Source: Candidatus Omnitrophota bacterium
Lineage (GTDB): Bacteria > Hinthialibacterota > Hinthialibacteria > Hinthialibacterales > JAKPRU01
Length of the DNA stretch: 16,054 nt
Reading direction: 5' to 3'
NCBI GenBank assembly: GCA_029570205.1
Contig: JAKQSI010000083.1
Coordinates: forward strand, 1 to 16,054
In this document: piece by piece, positions 5,073 to 12,901 of the stretch
Layout: each line of letters starts with the position of its first letter
Position numbering within the stretch: position 1 is the stretch's first letter
Notes under the pieces: generated by a model
The model's database searches: none
What the model was told of the DNA's origin: nothing
What the model saw: the letters and a program-made list of their open reading frames with translations, nothing else
Program-made: the position numbers and the translations under genes

Positions 5073-7085
5073 ATGACGGCGAAATCCGTTCTTTCCCTCT
5101 CGCGTGTTCCATCCGTCCTATTGGTCCTATTGGTCTCATTCGTCCCATTCTCCTACGCAGAATCGGAGTTACGCGATCCCTGGACCGATGCGATGGCATC
5201 GATAGGAAAAACTCCCGATGACCTGCGATTCGACCGATACGACTCCTCGCTTTTCGGCGGCGGGGACCTGCGACTGAGTTTCTTCGATCTTCTAATCAAT
5301 AATCCCCTCAAAGTCGAACCGTATTGCATTCGAAGCAAAGAGATTTACCTGGAAAAATCCGCTTCGCTCCATGATGCGCTGATGCTGATGAGCATTCGAG
5401 TCGATGAAGGGGTGCGGCGTGGATTGTATTTCAACGACCTGGAAGAGGTTGAAAAGACTGCCGAAGAACCCGATGGCATTCTTGTGGCTTTGGACACGCT
5501 CTATAAGCAATACGGGAAACATATTCCCGCAAGCCTTCGGCGCGAAATTCGGAAATGGTCCGCAGAGGCACACCCGGAACTTGTGAAATGCCTGGCCCTG
5601 CTTCTGGGCGCATCGGCGCAGGGACTGGCCTGGCACAAAATGGCGTTTCAGCGCATCGACCGTGACAATCTCGAAAAACTCTCGGATCGCCTGCACACCT
5701 TGCCGCTCCTAGAGGAAGGCGACATGGATTGGGATGTGTACCGGCTCATCCGCGAAGTCGATTACAAGTTCCTCTATGCGGGGGCGCTGGACATCTCGCA
5801 GGCAGTGGACCGCGCAACGGCACGGTTGCTTTCCGCCTCGGATGAGTTATACACTCCGCCGCTTCGCCTCAAGACTATTCTCGGCGAAATCCAAATCGGC
5901 ACAACCGGCGATGATACCTTTGAAAGCAAGAAGCATCTCTTCCTTACAATAGACTGGGGTGGGAATGACACCTATTTCAATGCGGCATCTTCGCGCCCGC
6001 CCGTTTATCCCCTCGGCATCACAATCGACCTGAAAGGCAATGACATCTATACCGGAAACGGATCTGCCGGGGCGGGAATCCAGGGATACGGCTTTCTGGT
6101 GGACTCCGATGGAGACGACCGGTATGAAGCGGAGGAACTCGGACAGGGCTGCGGGGTGTTCGGAGTGGGTGCGATTCTGGACGCCGGCGGGGACGACACA
6201 TATCAATCCGTTACCCTGGCGCAGGGGTCCGGGCAATTCGGATTGGGTTTGCTGATAGACCGGCGAGGAAACGACACCTATTCCACCTATCGCCTGTCAC
6301 AGGGCTACGGGTTCACGAAAGGCTGCGGGCTGTTGATGGATTGCGACGGAGATGACCGTTACATTGCCGACGATACGGATATCCGGTTCCCATCTTCGCA
6401 AACAGGAGAGCATAACGGCAATCTCTGCCAGGGGGCGGGGGCCGGGTTGCGCGGGGATTTGTGGCATGGTCACAGCCTGGGCGGGGGGATCGGGATATTG
6501 ATCGACGCGCAAGGGGATGACTGCTATCAGGGCGGTATATTCGTGCAGGGGGTAGCGTACTGGTATGCGGTGGGAATGCTGGTGGATGGAGCAGGAAAGG
6601 ATCTTTATGAGGGCGTATGGTACACACAAGGTGCGGGCGCTCATTTCGGGGCCGCGGCGCTCATCGATGAGTCCGGGGATGACCGATACACGGCATCCAT
6701 CAATGTGGCACAAGGCGGGGCGCACGATTTCTCGCTTGCCATGCTGGTGGATCGCGCGGGGAACGACACCTATCAGGCTCCCAATCTCAGTATGGGAGCC
6801 GCCAATGCAAATGCCATCGGCATTCTGCTCGATCGGAATGGAAATGACCGCTATGGAACAACCGGTTCCCTGACACTCGGCGCGGCACAGATCGGTGTGG
6901 ATCAACTGAGTTTTCGCGATTTTACGTTTTCGTTCGGACTTTTCATGGATCTGGGCGGCAGAGACTCTTACCCGCGCGCTCATCAGGGTGACAATCGGAT
7001 CTGGAACCAGCGGCAATGGGAGGCTCGTTCCTTCTTTGACAATGAGAATGGAATCGGCCTTGACGGGGAATATGCAAAACCCTGA
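5073..7085 (+). CDS. Secreted protein with about 13 G-[DN]-D-x-Y solenoid repeats
   Basis: Function unknown. The chosen ATG at 5073 gives 670 residues beginning with a clear signal peptide: a basic start, a hydrophobic core at about 12-26, and probable cleavage after SYA at 29. AAGG (5063-5066) lies upstream. The frame is open back to 4821, but that extension only translates the tandem repeat. Residues 30-270 form a mixed, probably helical domain with no motif I recognise. From about 275 to 640 a unit of some 24-28 residues recurs about 13 times. It reads hydrophobic-hydrophobic-D-x-x-G-[DN]-D-x-Y, then a Q-G-x-G turn and a G-hydrophobic-G run (for example 342-367 and 368-393). Two units (near 420-475 and 585-625) carry inserts. 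The regular Asp and Gly spacing suggests a beta-solenoid, possibly calcium-binding, exported to the periplasm or surface. It is not a standard RTX nonapeptide repeat. Confidence 0.9.
   Translation: MTAKSVLSLSRVPSVLLVLLVSFVPFSYAESELRDPWTDAMASIGKTPDDLRFDRYDSSLFGGGDLRLSFFDLLINNPLKVEPYCIRSKEIYLEKSASLHDALMLMSIRVDEGVRRGLYFNDLEEVEKTAEEPDGILVALDTLYKQYGKHIPASLRREIRKWSAEAHPELVKCLALLLGASAQGLAWHKMAFQRIDRDNLEKLSDRLHTLPLLEEGDMDWDVYRLIREVDYKFLYAGALDISQAVDRATARLLSASDELYTPPLRLKTILGEIQIGTTGDDTFESKKHLFLTIDWGGNDTYFNAASSRPPVYPLGITIDLKGNDIYTGNGSAGAGIQGYGFLVDSDGDDRYEAEELGQGCGVFGVGAILDAGGDDTYQSVTLAQGSGQFGLGLLIDRRGNDTYSTYRLSQGYGFTKGCGLLMDCDGDDRYIADDTDIRFPSSQTGEHNGNLCQGAGAGLRGDLWHGHSLGGGIGILIDAQGDDCYQGGIFVQGVAYWYAVGMLVDGAGKDLYEGVWYTQGAGAHFGAAALIDESGDDRYTASINVAQGGAHDFSLAMLVDRAGNDTYQAPNLSMGAANANAIGILLDRNGNDRYGTTGSLTLGAAQIGVDQLSFRDFTFSFGLFMDLGGRDSYPRAHQGDNRIWNQRQWEARSFFDNENGIGLDGEYAKP
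5895..6992 (+). repeat. Coding repeat region of the secreted solenoid protein
   Basis: Roughly 13 imperfect units of about 75-84 bp, each coding a D-x-x-G-[DN]-D-x-Y core. DNA copies have diverged while the protein core is kept. This points to old duplication under selection, not recent slippage. Confidence 0.75.
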
Positions 7086-7577
7086 TCCGGCCTTTTATCC
7101 GGAAGAATCGCGGCATCCTCGGAAAAAGTTGGCAGATTTTTCCCTCTCGTGTGCCACATTATCCCTGCAATACTAGACCGTCGTCGCGTTGATATGGGAA
7201 CTCTGCTTTCCGGTTTGGAGGGCCACGGGGCATCAGATCAATTTCGCGGCAAATTCGATTTGACACGAATTGCATCGTAACGTAAAATAAAAGAGATGCT
7301 TCGATATGCTTCTCGTGAAGATGAGAAGCGGCGAGGTATCGGCAGCAGATATTCGAATGTATCGGAAATAACCGGATGTCAAACCGCGAAGGCATGGCAG
7401 TTGCTATACAAGAAACCGTACTTGCAATCTTCATGCGAGAGGCAAATCGTCCGCATTTCTATGCAGGTGAGTTCCGTTACTTGCCTTCGGGGAAAGCGTT
7501 AAGCTGCCTGTAGTGTCCTTAGATCGATTGCATTGCCTGCAGGCGCTTTGCGCGGAGCAAGATTCGGAGTTAGAGGG
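7086..7577. other. 492-bp gap with no convincing gene
   Basis: The first part holds weak inverted repeats after the solenoid gene: TCCGG/CCGGA at 7086-7103 and GGAAAAA/TTTTTCC at 7121-7143. Neither is a strong terminator. The middle part looks lower in GC than its surroundings and holds a near-consensus promoter (7260-7288). Short frames follow on the plus strand: 68 residues from 7296 and 45 residues from 7377. Neither has a good ribosome-binding site or a recognised family, so they could be a small unknown gene, a decayed gene or non-coding RNA. Confidence 0.5.
7260..7288 (+). promoter_or_regulatory. Near-consensus sigma70 promoter with no clear gene
   Basis: TTGACA (7260-7265), a 17-base spacer, then TAAAAT (7283-7288). 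The -35 is perfect and the -10 differs from TATAAT at one base. The predicted start at about 7295 coincides with an ATG at 7296, so a translated product from it would be leaderless. Otherwise the transcript may be non-coding. Confidence 0.6.
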
Positions 7578-7964
7578 ATGTCTGCTCGCTGGCTGATTTC
7601 AATCGTTCTGGCAGCGTTCTTGTACGGTTGTACAACCTCGCCCACCCAGACCGGTGTGCCTCTGATACTGGACCCGATCTCCAGTGTCCCAGACAGCGAA
7701 GCACGCGCGTTGGAGAAGCAGCGGGAAGAACGTCGGCAACTTGCCGAGCGGTTGCTCAGCCAGGCAGAGCAACGGTCCAAGACCCGGCAGCCGAGTATGT
7801 GGAATCCCCTGGGGCAAAGCGGGCATCAGGGCGCGCCATCCAACCTCGAACCGATTAAAATCCTGAATGAACCATGGTCGGCGCTGAGAAAAGCTATTGC
7901 GCCCGCGGGTTCCCCAATCAGTGTCACTCCCCAGCATTCTCTTCGCGAGCAAATGTTCAAGTGA
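7578..7964 (+). CDS. Small predicted lipoprotein
   Basis: A 128-residue product starting at the ATG at 7578, with GGAG (7566-7569) eight bases upstream. The frame is open to an earlier ATG at 7533, but only the inner start puts a signal peptide at the N-terminus: MSARW, a hydrophobic core (6-15), then the lipobox Leu15-Tyr16-Gly17-Cys18. Signal peptidase II would cleave before Cys18 and leave a lipid-anchored protein. Residues about 39-65 are rich in Glu, Arg and Gln and could form a short coiled coil. The remainder is Pro- and Ser-rich and probably disordered. No family is recognised. It converges on the pseudopilin gene with 36 bp between them, but I see no evidence that the two work together. 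Confidence 0.75.
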   Translation: MSARWLISIVLAAFLYGCTTSPTQTGVPLILDPISSVPDSEARALEKQREERRQLAERLLSQAEQRSKTRQPSMWNPLGQSGHQGAPSNLEPIKILNEPWSALRKAIAPAGSPISVTPQHSLREQMFK

Positions 7965-8000
7965 CCCCGATCCCCTGGCGTGTTCCAGCACACAGAGGCA

Positions 8001-8621
8001 TCAGTCATCGCCGTAACCGGAAATGTGGGCATCGCCGCCATACCGGACAATATCCCCTGCGCTGACCGTGCCGTTGGAGGGGTGATAAAAACACGATCCG
8101 CTGACCGCCTCGCCGCGAGCCTGCTGGACCGCAGGCCAGACTCCGCCGCTGTCATATTTATCCGGACCGAAACTGGCAAGCCCATACCCATCGATCAGCG
8201 GATCAACCACAAACGATAATCCCCATCGCCCCTTATAGTTCACGTAGGTATAGCTGGAATACGCCGGGACCGTAGCAATCCAAAATCCCTCGCCGGTTTT
8301 AAAAAAAGGATCCGCATAATCCACACTGGACATATACGCCACTGGAGTGGTGAGTTCCACCAGTGCCTTCACAATATGATTCGCGGTGTGAAGTTGACCT
8401 TTGGCGGGGTATTTCTCCATCAGCGGGTACGGGTATTGCCCGTTATCCGTGCGGTACAGCTCCAGCGCGGAGGAAAACGAGCGCAGCTCCGCTTTCACCC
8501 GCGCTACTTTCGCGCGGACCTGCGCATTCAGGAAATTCGGGACTGCAATGGCCGCCAGAATCCCGATGATGGCCACAACAATCAGCAACTCGATCAGTGT
8601 GAAGCCCTGTTTTCTGTCCAT
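8001..8621 (-). CDS. Type II secretion / type IV pilin-like pseudopilin
   Basis: A 206-residue prepilin. MDRKQG is a short basic leader, and cleavage and N-methylation are expected between Gly6 and Phe7. The hydrophobic helix FTLIELLIVVAIIGILAAIA follows, with the conserved Glu at +5 of the mature protein. The next stretch, VPNFLNAQVRAKVARVKAEL, and the C-terminal NGTVSAGDIVRYGG resemble a pseudopilin group seen in planctomycete- and sumerlaeote-like bacteria, where many copies with different globular domains exist. The globular domain (about 60-190) is rich in aromatic residues and Gly. GGAG lies about ten bases before the ATG. It has no other secretion genes nearby, so it probably works with an assembly machine encoded elsewhere, or in a minor role such as a tip subunit. 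Confidence 0.92.
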   Translation of the reverse strand: MDRKQGFTLIELLIVVAIIGILAAIAVPNFLNAQVRAKVARVKAELRSFSSALELYRTDNGQYPYPLMEKYPAKGQLHTANHIVKALVELTTPVAYMSSVDYADPFFKTGEGFWIATVPAYSSYTYVNYKGRWGLSFVVDPLIDGYGLASFGPDKYDSGGVWPAVQQARGEAVSGSCFYHPSNGTVSAGDIVRYGGDAHISGYGDD

Positions 8622-8740
8622 GGTTCCGATTCTCCGGACAGTCCTTTCCCCATAAAAAGAATAACATGGATCTCCTTGCTGTGGAAGCCGGAAAAAAGAG
8701 TATCGGGAACACCCTCACCCCACCACGACAGGATACCCAA

Positions 8741-10705
8741 CTACTGTGGCGGTTTTCTCAGTATTGCCTCATTTTTAGCCAGTTCTTCCAAGAATCTGCC
8801 GATCTCCTTTTTCCCCTGCGGTGTCGGTTCAAGTTGAAGAGCGCGGTTGTATGCGGCGCGGGATTCCTCGATTCTACCCAGTGTTCCCAGCGCTCCTGCG
8901 TAGTTTCTCCAATGCTCTGCGCGCTCCGGGTCCATCCGGCAGGCCTTCTCCCACCACGGAATCGAGTCCCGGTACATTTTCATCGCGGATCCATGAAATC
9001 CGAAATGCATATACTCCGCTCCCTCACGGATACAGCACTTCCCGATATTGGGAATGGTATCCACAAAAGGACCCTCCAGCTTGAGGGTGCGCATGTATTC
9101 ATCCCTGGCGGCGGCATACTCCCCCGATTCGTAATAGGCCCATGCACGCCAATAAAGGCTCTCCTTGCGCACCGGACCCAGACTGTCGGCTTTAGCCAGT
9201 AAATCGAGCGCCAAGTGTCGCATTTGAGCCTTCCGGCTTGCCGGACCCTCCTCAAGAGCCTGGTCGATAATATCGCTCGCCCGGCGAAGATACCGGTCGC
9301 ATTGATCCTCCCGTACTCCATGCCACCACACAAGCGGCCCGCCGGCTATCAGCAGCGCAAGCCCCACCCAACGCCATATCTTACCCCGCCGGTCTCCCCG
9401 CTGTTCTTCCGGCGCGCTCAATGCTCCCATTGCGAAACCGAACATCGACCAGAACATTGCTGCGCTGGAGGTATGACGCAACGTTACGGTGAACAAGTTA
9501 TGCCCCAACGTTCCCGCAACGGCCACCCAACAAGCCCCGGCGAGCAACCCTGCTGTGCGATCCGAACTGCGAAGTTGTTGGAGCAGTGTCCTTCCCCAAA
9601 AAAATAAGGCCCCCATCCACAACAAAAATCCCAGCAGACCCAGATTCACCAGAACCTCAAGAAACTCGCTATGTGCGTGCTCCACATAAAATCCGCCAAT
9701 CGGAAGATACCGCGACAGCCTGGGATCCCTCACATCCGGGAATCGAACTGGAAAAGCATCCAGCCCGACCCCGCAAAGCGGACTTTCTTTGAGCAACTTC
9801 ATACAGGATGTATAAATCAGGCCGCGCTCTTCCAATGACGAGCCGACCCCTCCGGCGAATCGCCGGTAAAGACCTGCAAGCGCAGGCCACAACACAATGA
9901 CCAGAATAACGGCTGTAACCGTTCCGGCCACGAGAGTTCTCGGCCTCCTGATTATCTCCCCCGCTCTTCTGAGGTATTCCCTCCTGTTTGGAAGGATGAC
10001 AAGAAGCGCCACAAACGACCAGGCAACACCAACCCAGACGCCACGACTCAGGCTGAGAACAATCGCGATCACCTGCAATCCCGCCGAAATCCCGGCCAGA
10101 ACCCCGCGCCATCGTTTCTCTGATTCCAGGCCGAATGCCGCCGCTAATGGAATGGTTGTCAGGAGATACCCCGCCATGAAATCGGGATTGCCCAGTGTGC
10201 TTGTGACACGCTTGAAATCTCCGCCCCAGTCAAAATCCCCCCAAAGAAAGAAATCATATCCAAGGCTTTGCACACAGGCATACACGGCAACAATCAGCGG
10301 AATCACGGTTCCAAACCAGAGAACCTGACGCCGAAACCACTCCGACCGGCCCGCGCCGATGGATACGACAACGAGAGTCATCAATGCCAGCATCCGGGAG
10401 AGTTCGCGAAACGAGCGTGGAATCGGCGCGATCCACACCGCCGAGATCACGCACCAGAGCAGGTAGGCTGCCAGGCAAATCAGGGTCGCCCGCCATAACC
10501 TCCCCCCGGGCCATCCTTCCCGCCACATCAGCACAATCTCCACAATCAATGTCAGCCACACCAGCACATAAAGCGTGGTGGTTTTGGAAAAAGCGGTTGT
10601 AGTATGCTGACCGGAGAACAGAAGGGCAATCAGACTCAGGATGGTAAGAACCAGAAGGTCGCGGTATCGGCGAAGGAACTCAAACGGCGCAGGGGGTTCC
10701 ATCAT
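8741..10705 (-). CDS. O-antigen ligase-like polymerase with C-terminal TPR domain
   Basis: A 654-residue inner-membrane protein. Residues about 15-460 hold many hydrophobic spans with Wzy/WaaL-type features: GNPDFMAGYL (172-181), LSLSRGVW (217-224), and a large outer loop (about 275-345) with SPLCGVGLDAFPVRFPD and then HAHSEFLEVL (343-352), matching the conserved AH-x-x-x-L-E ligase motif. This family joins or transfers lipid-linked glycans, such as O-antigen to lipid A core or glycans to proteins. Residues about 480-640 form tetratricopeptide-like helices, for example AYYESGEYAAARDEYMRTL and ALGTLGRIEESRAAYNRAL, probably outside the membrane. Two ATGs are adjacent, and neither has a strong ribosome-binding site. 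It diverges from acpS across 88 bp. Glycosyltransferases lie about 500 bp beyond acpS, so a shared role in surface glycan assembly is likely. Ligase versus polymerase cannot be settled from sequence. Confidence 0.9.
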   Translation of the reverse strand: MMEPPAPFEFLRRYRDLLVLTILSLIALLFSGQHTTTAFSKTTTLYVLVWLTLIVEIVLMWREGWPGGRLWRATLICLAAYLLWCVISAVWIAPIPRSFRELSRMLALMTLVVVSIGAGRSEWFRRQVLWFGTVIPLIVAVYACVQSLGYDFFLWGDFDWGGDFKRVTSTLGNPDFMAGYLLTTIPLAAAFGLESEKRWRGVLAGISAGLQVIAIVLSLSRGVWVGVAWSFVALLVILPNRREYLRRAGEIIRRPRTLVAGTVTAVILVIVLWPALAGLYRRFAGGVGSSLEERGLIYTSCMKLLKESPLCGVGLDAFPVRFPDVRDPRLSRYLPIGGFYVEHAHSEFLEVLVNLGLLGFLLWMGALFFWGRTLLQQLRSSDRTAGLLAGACWVAVAGTLGHNLFTVTLRHTSSAAMFWSMFGFAMGALSAPEEQRGDRRGKIWRWVGLALLIAGGPLVWWHGVREDQCDRYLRRASDIIDQALEEGPASRKAQMRHLALDLLAKADSLGPVRKESLYWRAWAYYESGEYAAARDEYMRTLKLEGPFVDTIPNIGKCCIREGAEYMHFGFHGSAMKMYRDSIPWWEKACRMDPERAEHWRNYAGALGTLGRIEESRAAYNRALQLEPTPQGKKEIGRFLEELAKNEAILRKPPQ

Positions 10706-10793
10706 GTCGGATCGGGGATACTTTCCGGTTTTACTCTGGTATTCTCGGTATGCTGCCTTCTTTGGACAGTGACATCAAGATTGGAGGTCTTTC

Positions 10794-11180
10794 ATGGCGC
10801 TCATCGGGATCGGGATCGATATCGCTCAAATCGACCGATTTGAGCGAATGGAACGTCTGTACGGAGAACGGTTTCTCCGCCGGATTCTTCATCCGATTGA
10901 ACGGAACCTTCTGGAACGGCGGAAGAACCGGGCGGAGTTCCTTGCGGGACGATTCGCCTGTAAGGAAGCCGCAAAAAAAGCGCTCGGAGAGTTCCCCGGA
11001 TGGGGCATTGCCTGGAATGACATCTACGTAGTTGAACGAAAAAACGGCCGTCCGGTCCTTTTTTTCGAGGGCCGGGCAGCCGCACTTGCTGCACAATTGG
11101 GGGTCTGCGCCGGACAGGTTTCCATCAGTCATGACGGAGCCATCGCTGTGGCAGAGGTTGTTCTTGAATCGGCTCAATAG
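10794..11180 (+). CDS. acpS: Holo-[acyl-carrier-protein] synthase
   Basis: Cytoplasmic phosphopantetheinyl transferase that moves the 4'-phosphopantetheine arm from coenzyme A onto acyl carrier protein, needed for fatty acid synthesis. Its 128 residues are the normal length. GIGIDI (5-10) supplies Asp9 and FACKEAAKKAL (54-64) supplies Glu58, the two magnesium ligands. SISHDGAIAVAEVVLE (110-125) is the typical C-terminal end. The usual F-A-A/V-K-E-A has Cys at one position (FACKEA), which is tolerated in the family. The ATG at 10794 has GGAGGT (10783-10788) five bases upstream. It stands alone on this strand between minus-strand glycan genes, and it converges on the GT-C gene with only 44 bp between stops. 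Confidence 0.95.
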   Translation: MALIGIGIDIAQIDRFERMERLYGERFLRRILHPIERNLLERRKNRAEFLAGRFACKEAAKKALGEFPGWGIAWNDIYVVERKNGRPVLFFEGRAAALAAQLGVCAGQVSISHDGAIAVAEVVLESAQ

Positions 11181-11224
11181 TGATCGCCGATCTTTTCTCC
11201 CATCTATCCTTCTGTCTCTCTCTT

Positions 11225-12901
11225 CTATCCAGGGATTTTTCCGAACAGCATGAACAGAGGCACTCCATCCCGCACCTGGACCAGAAGCGGTTTCGCATTT
11301 CGATACAGATACCATTCAATACCGACAAACATTCCCTGCCTGCATTGAAGCAGGTGAAAGTCGTACGGGGGATCGCAATCATAAATGATGTCGGGATTGA
11401 GGACACCCCGCTCCTGCCAGTATCCAATCACCGCATAGTTCATGGAAAGCGGGCGCATCTTCGCCCCGGGCGGAACGATCCGGTTGACTTCCTCCACAAA
11501 CGGACGGGTCAAGGCATCACACCAGTAAGTCGATTCCATGCCGAGCCGTTGCGCACCCGGAAGTCCGCCGCACAAAAAGTTGAAATAGGACAACTGGCAC
11601 GGGTGAATGCGAATGATATCTAATCCTGCCGGAACCGATACCCCCACCGCAATCAACACACACAGCAATATCTTCTGGTTTCGCGGAGCGTTCAAACGAT
11701 CCACTTGGTTCAAAATGAACTGATATCCGTACCCTGCCAGAACCGCAAAACAGGGAAACGCGGGCAGGAACAGGCGGACCCCATCATATCCCTGCGCCAT
11801 CGGCAGCATCAGCACGACAAGGGGGACTAGCGCGCCCAGAACCATGAGAGACCAGCCGGGTAGGATGGCGGTCGTCGGTCTGGTGGGTTCAACCCCATCT
11901 CCCCCAATCTTGGGGGAGAGGCTTTTGCGCCATCCCGTGCCGACCCCTATGCCGATCAGGATTAAAATCCCTGTCGGAACCGTGAACAACGTCATCACAC
12001 AGGGGTAATGCCATGGTGTGTCGTTCAAGTACCGTCGGCCGAAATACCACAAACCGATGGGGTGTACGGTTGTTTTCCGCGCATAATCGAAAAAACGTTC
12101 GTAAATCCGCGTTGCCGTGTCATGCCAGAGCCAGGGCTGCGTGGCCAGATAGACCAGCGGTGTTAAGATGGCTGCCGCTCCGGCAAGCATCAATCCTCTT
12201 CTGAGAAGGAACCGGCGATTTTCACTTCTCAAACAGACCAGGCCGAGCCACAAAACAAGAACGGGCGGCAAAAACACCGCATGAAGTTTTGTGGCGAACG
12301 CCATGGCATAAACCAGCCCCGCCATCCAAACGGAACATCTTCCTTCCACCGCTGCCGCCGCAACAAACAACACCCAAATCCACCAGCACATAATATGCGC
12401 ATCCAGGCTGAACAGGTGCGCATGACCGAATACGCGCGGCATCATCACCAGGCACAGCGCCGACATCCACGCAGCCCCCGACCCGATATGCCTTTTGCAC
12501 CAGAAAAACACCGTGCCGACCAGGATCGAAAACAACACCGCCGAGGGCAGTCGGTAGGCTCTGATTTCATCCAGGAATCCGCCGACGATCAACTTACTGA
12601 GCGCTGCGCATGTCCGGGGAAAAGACGGGTGGTCTGAGGTCGTAAACCAGTACCGGTCGATTGTTTCGCGGGAGAATGCCCCTTCGCCCTTGAATAGGAG
12701 CTGGAACCATTCCGCCTGACGTTTGGCGGCATCGAAGTTGGGATACGCCTCATCCCAGGTAACCCCCGGATCGTCCAATGTCGCAAACAGGATGAGAAAA
12801 ACAACGATGGACAGCGCGATGCCGGGAATCCGGTCACCCGCTTTTCCGCGCCACCACAATATAGTTGAGGGCAAAGATCTTTCGTCGTTCAATCCGTTCA
12901 T
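11225..12901 (-). CDS. GT-C type (family 39/ArnT-like) membrane glycosyltransferase
   Basis: A 558-residue multi-span inner-membrane protein. After a short cytoplasmic N-terminus and a first span (about 27-41) comes TWDEAYPNF (48-56), whose Asp50-Glu51 pair is the catalytic acidic motif on the first outer loop of GT-C enzymes using polyprenyl-phosphate sugars. GHAHLFSLDAH (159-169) and further spans follow, then a soluble end from about 440. It probably transfers a sugar from a lipid-linked donor onto a surface glycan, lipid or protein. The ATG start overlaps the methyltransferase gene by 68 bp; in-frame TTG codons at 12892, 12877 and 12862 are alternatives within the overlap, and no start has a convincing ribosome-binding site. 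Residues about 328-335 (LSPKIGGD) are encoded by a perfect REP-like palindrome, which appears to have been inserted in a loop. Confidence 0.88.
   Translation of the reverse strand: MNGLNDERSLPSTILWWRGKAGDRIPGIALSIVVFLILFATLDDPGVTWDEAYPNFDAAKRQAEWFQLLFKGEGAFSRETIDRYWFTTSDHPSFPRTCAALSKLIVGGFLDEIRAYRLPSAVLFSILVGTVFFWCKRHIGSGAAWMSALCLVMMPRVFGHAHLFSLDAHIMCWWIWVLFVAAAAVEGRCSVWMAGLVYAMAFATKLHAVFLPPVLVLWLGLVCLRSENRRFLLRRGLMLAGAAAILTPLVYLATQPWLWHDTATRIYERFFDYARKTTVHPIGLWYFGRRYLNDTPWHYPCVMTLFTVPTGILILIGIGVGTGWRKSLSPKIGGDGVEPTRPTTAILPGWSLMVLGALVPLVVLMLPMAQGYDGVRLFLPAFPCFAVLAGYGYQFILNQVDRLNAPRNQKILLCVLIAVGVSVPAGLDIIRIHPCQLSYFNFLCGGLPGAQRLGMESTYWCDALTRPFVEEVNRIVPPGAKMRPLSMNYAVIGYWQERGVLNPDIIYDCDPPYDFHLLQCRQGMFVGIEWYLYRNAKPLLVQVRDGVPLFMLFGKIPG
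11898..11919. repeat. REP-like palindrome inside the glycosyltransferase gene
   Basis: TCTCCCCCAA-TC-TTGGGGGAGA is a perfect 10-bp inverted repeat with a 2-base centre. It is preceded by CAACCCCA, comparable to the CAA before the palindrome at 1559-1578. It keeps the reading frame and codes part of a loop between two membrane spans. Confidence 0.7.

Noticed and set aside
5895-6992. RTX toxin-type repeats
   Set aside because: The G-G-x-G-x-D-x-U-x nonapeptide is absent. The unit is about 24-28 residues with a G-[DN]-D-x-Y core, and there is an N-terminal signal peptide in place of a C-terminal type I secretion signal.
6297-7016. Minus-strand frame of 239 codons
   Set aside because: Antisense to the solenoid repeats. 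The regular GC-rich codons of the repeats keep the opposite frame open.
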